A DNA stretch of 6,840 nucleotides, from the NCBI GenBank assembly GCA_003164305.1, contig PLSZ01000438.1, forward strand, positions 1 to 6,840, written 5' to 3'. Shown in pieces: positions 4,848 to 6,840 of the stretch. The notes under the pieces were generated by a model, which saw only the letters and a list, made by a program, of their open reading frames with translations, had not been told where the DNA came from and ran no database searches. A program made the translations under genes and the position numbers. Origin of the DNA: Acetobacteraceae bacterium (lineage in GTDB: Bacteria > Pseudomonadota > Alphaproteobacteria > Acetobacterales > Acetobacteraceae). Within the stretch, counting starts at the first letter, position 1. Each line of letters starts with the position of its first letter.

Positions 4848-6389
4848 ATGAGCAAGGGCACGACCATGGACGCTGACCCGGGCGATGCGATCGGCGAACC
4901 AGTCCCGCGGTTGTACGCGCGCCTGGCGGAGGAGACTCATGCCGGCGCCGCATCGGACGCGACCGCGCAACCGGCGGTGCCCCTGTGCGTCGATCTCGAC
5001 GGCACGCTGATCCGCACGGACACGTTGCTGGAGGGCATGATCGCCATGGTCGGCGGCCTGCGCGTGGTCGCGCTGCTGGGTGCGCTCGGTGGCGGCCCGG
5101 CGCGGTTGAAGGCCCGGGTCGCGGAACTCGCCCCCTTCGACCCCGCGTTGCTGCCCTACAACGAACGGGTGCTCGATTACATCCGCGCCGAGCGCGCCAA
5201 GGGCCGCCGCATCGTGCTCACCACCGCCGCCAATGAAGCCGTGGCGGCGCGCGTGGCCGAGCATCTGGGCTTGTTCGACGAGGTCATCGCGTCGACCGCC
5301 ACCCACAACCTGAAGGGCAAAGCCAAGGCGGCGGCGCTGGTGGAGCGGTTTGGCCCAAAGGGCTTCGCCTACGCCGGCGACGCGCGGGCCGATCTGCCGG
5401 TCTGGCAACAGGCGGCCTCGGCGGTGCTGGTCAACGTCTCGCGCGGCGTCAAGGCCAAAGCGAGCGGGCCGGTGGAGCACACCATCGACGACCAGCCGCC
5501 GCTGCTTCCGACGTTGGCGCGCGCCATGCGGCCGCATCAGTGGGTGAAGAACCTGCTGGTGTTCGTGCCGATCTTCACCGCCGACGCGATGGGCGATCCG
5601 CGTAGTTGGGTGGGCGGCATCCTGGCGTTCCTGGCGTTCTGCGCGGTCGCCTCGGCGGTGTATCTGGTGAACGATCTGCTCGATCTCGCCGCCGACCGAG
5701 CCCACAAGCACAAGCGCCGCCGGCCGTTCGCCGCCGGAACCGCGCCGTTGCCGGCCGGAGTCTTGCTGTGCCTGGTCTTGCTGGCCGCCGGTCTCACGAC
5801 GGCGTATCTCGGCTCCATCCTGGTGGTCGTGCTCGCCTATGCCGCCACGTCGCTGGCTTACTCGCTATGGCTCAAACGGCAGCCTTTGGTCGATGTGTTC
5901 GCGCTGGCCGGCCTCTACACCATCCGCCTGATCGGCGGCGGCGAGGCGACCGGACACTCGCTGTCACTCTGGCTCCTGGCCTTCGCGAGTTTCCTGTTCC
6001 TCAGCCTGGCGCTGGTCAAACGCGTGGCCGAGGTGATGGACAGCGCCGAACGCTCCCCCGGCCCGGTCTCCGGCCGAGGCTACGGGCCCGACGACCTGAT
6101 GATCCTGGAACTGTTCGGCGTCGCCTCCACCTTCGCGTCGAGCCTGGTGCTGGCGCTGTACGTGCAATATGAGACGACCAGCGGGCGCTTCGCCTCGGCC
6201 GGCGTGCTGTGGTGCATCGTGCCGTTGGTGCTGCTGTGGAACTGCCGCATGTGGCTGTCCACCGCCCGAGGCTACATGCACCACGACCCCATCCTCTACG
6301 CCGCGCGCGACTGGGTTACCTGGGCCATCATCATCGCCATGATCCTGGTGGTGACCCTGGCCCGCGCCGGGATGCCGCTGCTGCCATGA
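4848..6389 (+). CDS. HAD phosphatase-UbiA prenyltransferase fusion (decaprenyl-phosphate phosphoribosyltransferase-like)
   Basis: This 513-residue protein has two domains. Residues about 45-215 form a HAD hydrolase: CVDLDGTL with D49 and D51 (motif I), LTTAA with T125/T126 (II), LKGKAK with K156/K158 (III), and GDARADLPVW with D178 and D182 (IV). All catalytic positions are present. Residues about 225-510 form a UbiA membrane domain with eight or nine helices: RPHQWVKNLL at 228, NDLLDLAADRAHKHKRRRP (275-293) with the Asp-rich metal site, and a second site around YSLWLKRQPLVDV (D349) followed by YTIRLIGG. RPHQWxKN is typical of the group containing mycobacterial Rv3806c and rhizobial NoeC, which transfer phosphoribose to a polyprenyl phosphate. 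The HAD part could remove the 5-phosphate of that product. The first 44 residues are poorly ordered. ATG 4848 has GGGAG upstream; ATG 4866 is an alternative. The transporter gene follows after 22 bases. Confidence 0.9.
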   Translation: MSKGTTMDADPGDAIGEPVPRLYARLAEETHAGAASDATAQPAVPLCVDLDGTLIRTDTLLEGMIAMVGGLRVVALLGALGGGPARLKARVAELAPFDPALLPYNERVLDYIRAERAKGRRIVLTTAANEAVAARVAEHLGLFDEVIASTATHNLKGKAKAAALVERFGPKGFAYAGDARADLPVWQQAASAVLVNVSRGVKAKASGPVEHTIDDQPPLLPTLARAMRPHQWVKNLLVFVPIFTADAMGDPRSWVGGILAFLAFCAVASAVYLVNDLLDLAADRAHKHKRRRPFAAGTAPLPAGVLLCLVLLAAGLTTAYLGSILVVVLAYAATSLAYSLWLKRQPLVDVFALAGLYTIRLIGGGEATGHSLSLWLLAFASFLFLSLALVKRVAEVMDSAERSPGPVSGRGYGPDDLMILELFGVASTFASSLVLALYVQYETTSGRFASAGVLWCIVPLVLLWNCRMWLSTARGYMHHDPILYAARDWVTWAIIIAMILVVTLARAGMPLLP

Positions 6390-6411
6390 GGCTTCGTCCG
6401 GCGGGTTCGCG

Positions 6412-6786
6412 ATGCACGGCATAATTCTGGCCCTGGCGCTGATCAGCGTCAGCATGAGCGCGGTGGCGCAGGTGCTGTTCAAGTACGGCATGTCCGCCGT
6501 CTCGATGCGCGCCGCGCTGGCCGATGGGTCTCCGTTGGCGATCGCCCAGGCGGTGGCGCTCAGTCCGGGAGTACTGGGCGGACTGGGGTTGTACGGACTT
6601 GGGACGGTGTTGTGGCTGGCGGTGCTGTCGCGCGCCGAATTGTCGCAGGCCTATCCATTCGTCGGCCTGAGCTTCGTGCTGACGGCGATTTTCGGTGTGG
6701 TGTTGTTCCAGGACACACTGTCGGCGTCGCGCATCGCCGGGATCGCCGCGATCGTCGCCGGCGTCTGGCTGGTGGGCCGAAGTTAA
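6412..6786 (+). CDS. Small four-helix EamA/SMR-type transporter, ArnE/ArnF-like
   Basis: This 124-residue protein has four hydrophobic helices (about 3-23, 54-72, 79-99 and 106-123). Family marks are AQVLFKYGM in helix 1, LWLAVLSRAELSQAYPF (68-84) with the typical small-residue AYPF turn, and a closing AGIAAIVAGVWLVG. The length and pattern match the half-size members of the DMT superfamily. These include the ArnE/ArnF subunits that flip undecaprenyl-phosphate-aminoarabinose, as well as SMR drug exporters. Lying 22 bases downstream of the UbiA-HAD gene on the same strand, it is best read as a flippase, or half of one, for the lipid-linked sugar made there. A paired second subunit is not in the window, so it may work as a homodimer. 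ATG 6412 has only a weak GC-rich binding site, suggesting coupling to the upstream gene. Confidence 0.85.
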   Translation: MHGIILALALISVSMSAVAQVLFKYGMSAVSMRAALADGSPLAIAQAVALSPGVLGGLGLYGLGTVLWLAVLSRAELSQAYPFVGLSFVLTAIFGVVLFQDTLSASRIAGIAAIVAGVWLVGRS

Positions 6787-6840
6787 ACGGCATTTCTCAT
6801 TTTGCCGATCGGCCTCCCCAATTCGTCATCCTCCGGCTTG
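6783..6840 (-). CDS. Possible end of a convergent gene (partial, doubtful)
   Basis: On the minus strand the frame is open from the window edge to TAA at 6783-6785. It encodes 18 residues, KPEDDELGRPIGKMRNAV, and overlaps the stop codon of the transporter gene. The sequence is protein-like but too short to identify. The same DNA holds CGGCA (6788-6792) / TGCCG (6803-6807) and the palindrome GCCGATCGGC (6804-6813), so it may instead be non-coding terminator-type sequence. Confidence 0.2.
   Translation of the reverse strand, partial: KPEDDELGRPIGKMRNAV

Noticed and set aside
4779..5711. 310-residue minus-strand ORF
   Set aside because: It is antisense to the UbiA-HAD gene, with Arg/Gly/His-rich low-complexity composition and no motifs. 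The plus frame carries all HAD motifs.
1..6840. CRISPR array, tRNA or rRNA gene
   Set aside because: No regularly spaced repeats and no tRNA- or rRNA-like sequence were seen on either strand.

Overview
The window is a high-GC chromosomal segment. The style of its proteins and its codon use suggest an alphaproteobacterium, perhaps an Acetobacteraceae-like one. That placement is an inference, because the window holds no rRNA or other phylogenetic marker.

Left part (1-2055), accessory in character. It opens with the 3' end of a gamma-glutamyltransferase (GGT) gene. The last 24 codons and stop of that gene (219-293) recur at 995-1069 with six differences, all silent. Between the two copies lies a minus-strand GxxExxY-family gene (446-841) of the PD-(D/E)XK nuclease-like type. 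It is bounded by imperfect inverted repeats (391-432 and 818-862), and the right-hand repeat includes the gene's own start and first codons. Past the second GGT tail is a minus-strand two-gene operon, DUF433 (1460-1699) then DUF5615 PIN-like (1107-1463), a predicted toxin-antitoxin pair with a 4-nt GTGA overlap and a plausible promoter. A mostly empty spacer follows (1700-2055), holding one small doubtful ORF with a strong ribosome binding site.

Middle (2056-3434). One minus-strand gene encodes a membrane protein with two complete potassium-channel pore motifs (TVGYGD and TVGFGD) in a single chain. The gene is noticeably richer in A+T than its right-hand neighbours. A spacer of about 300 bases with a small inverted repeat follows.

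Right part (3435-6786), a probable envelope glycosylation locus. A 446-residue polytopic membrane protein resembling GT-C glycosyltransferases is transcribed leftward. Divergent from it, across 72 bases containing a dyad, are a fused HAD phosphatase-UbiA prenyltransferase (513 residues) and a 124-residue small EamA/SMR-type transporter. The UbiA domain belongs to the group that includes decaprenyl-phosphate phosphoribosyltransferase. The three genes together can be read as making a polyprenyl-phosphate-linked pentose, flipping it across the membrane, and using it as a sugar donor on the outer face. The epimerase pair expected for arabinose (DprE1/DprE2-like) is not in the window. The most unusual features are the silent-diverged GGT tail duplication, the inverted-repeat GxxExxY unit inside it, and the tandem-pore channel.
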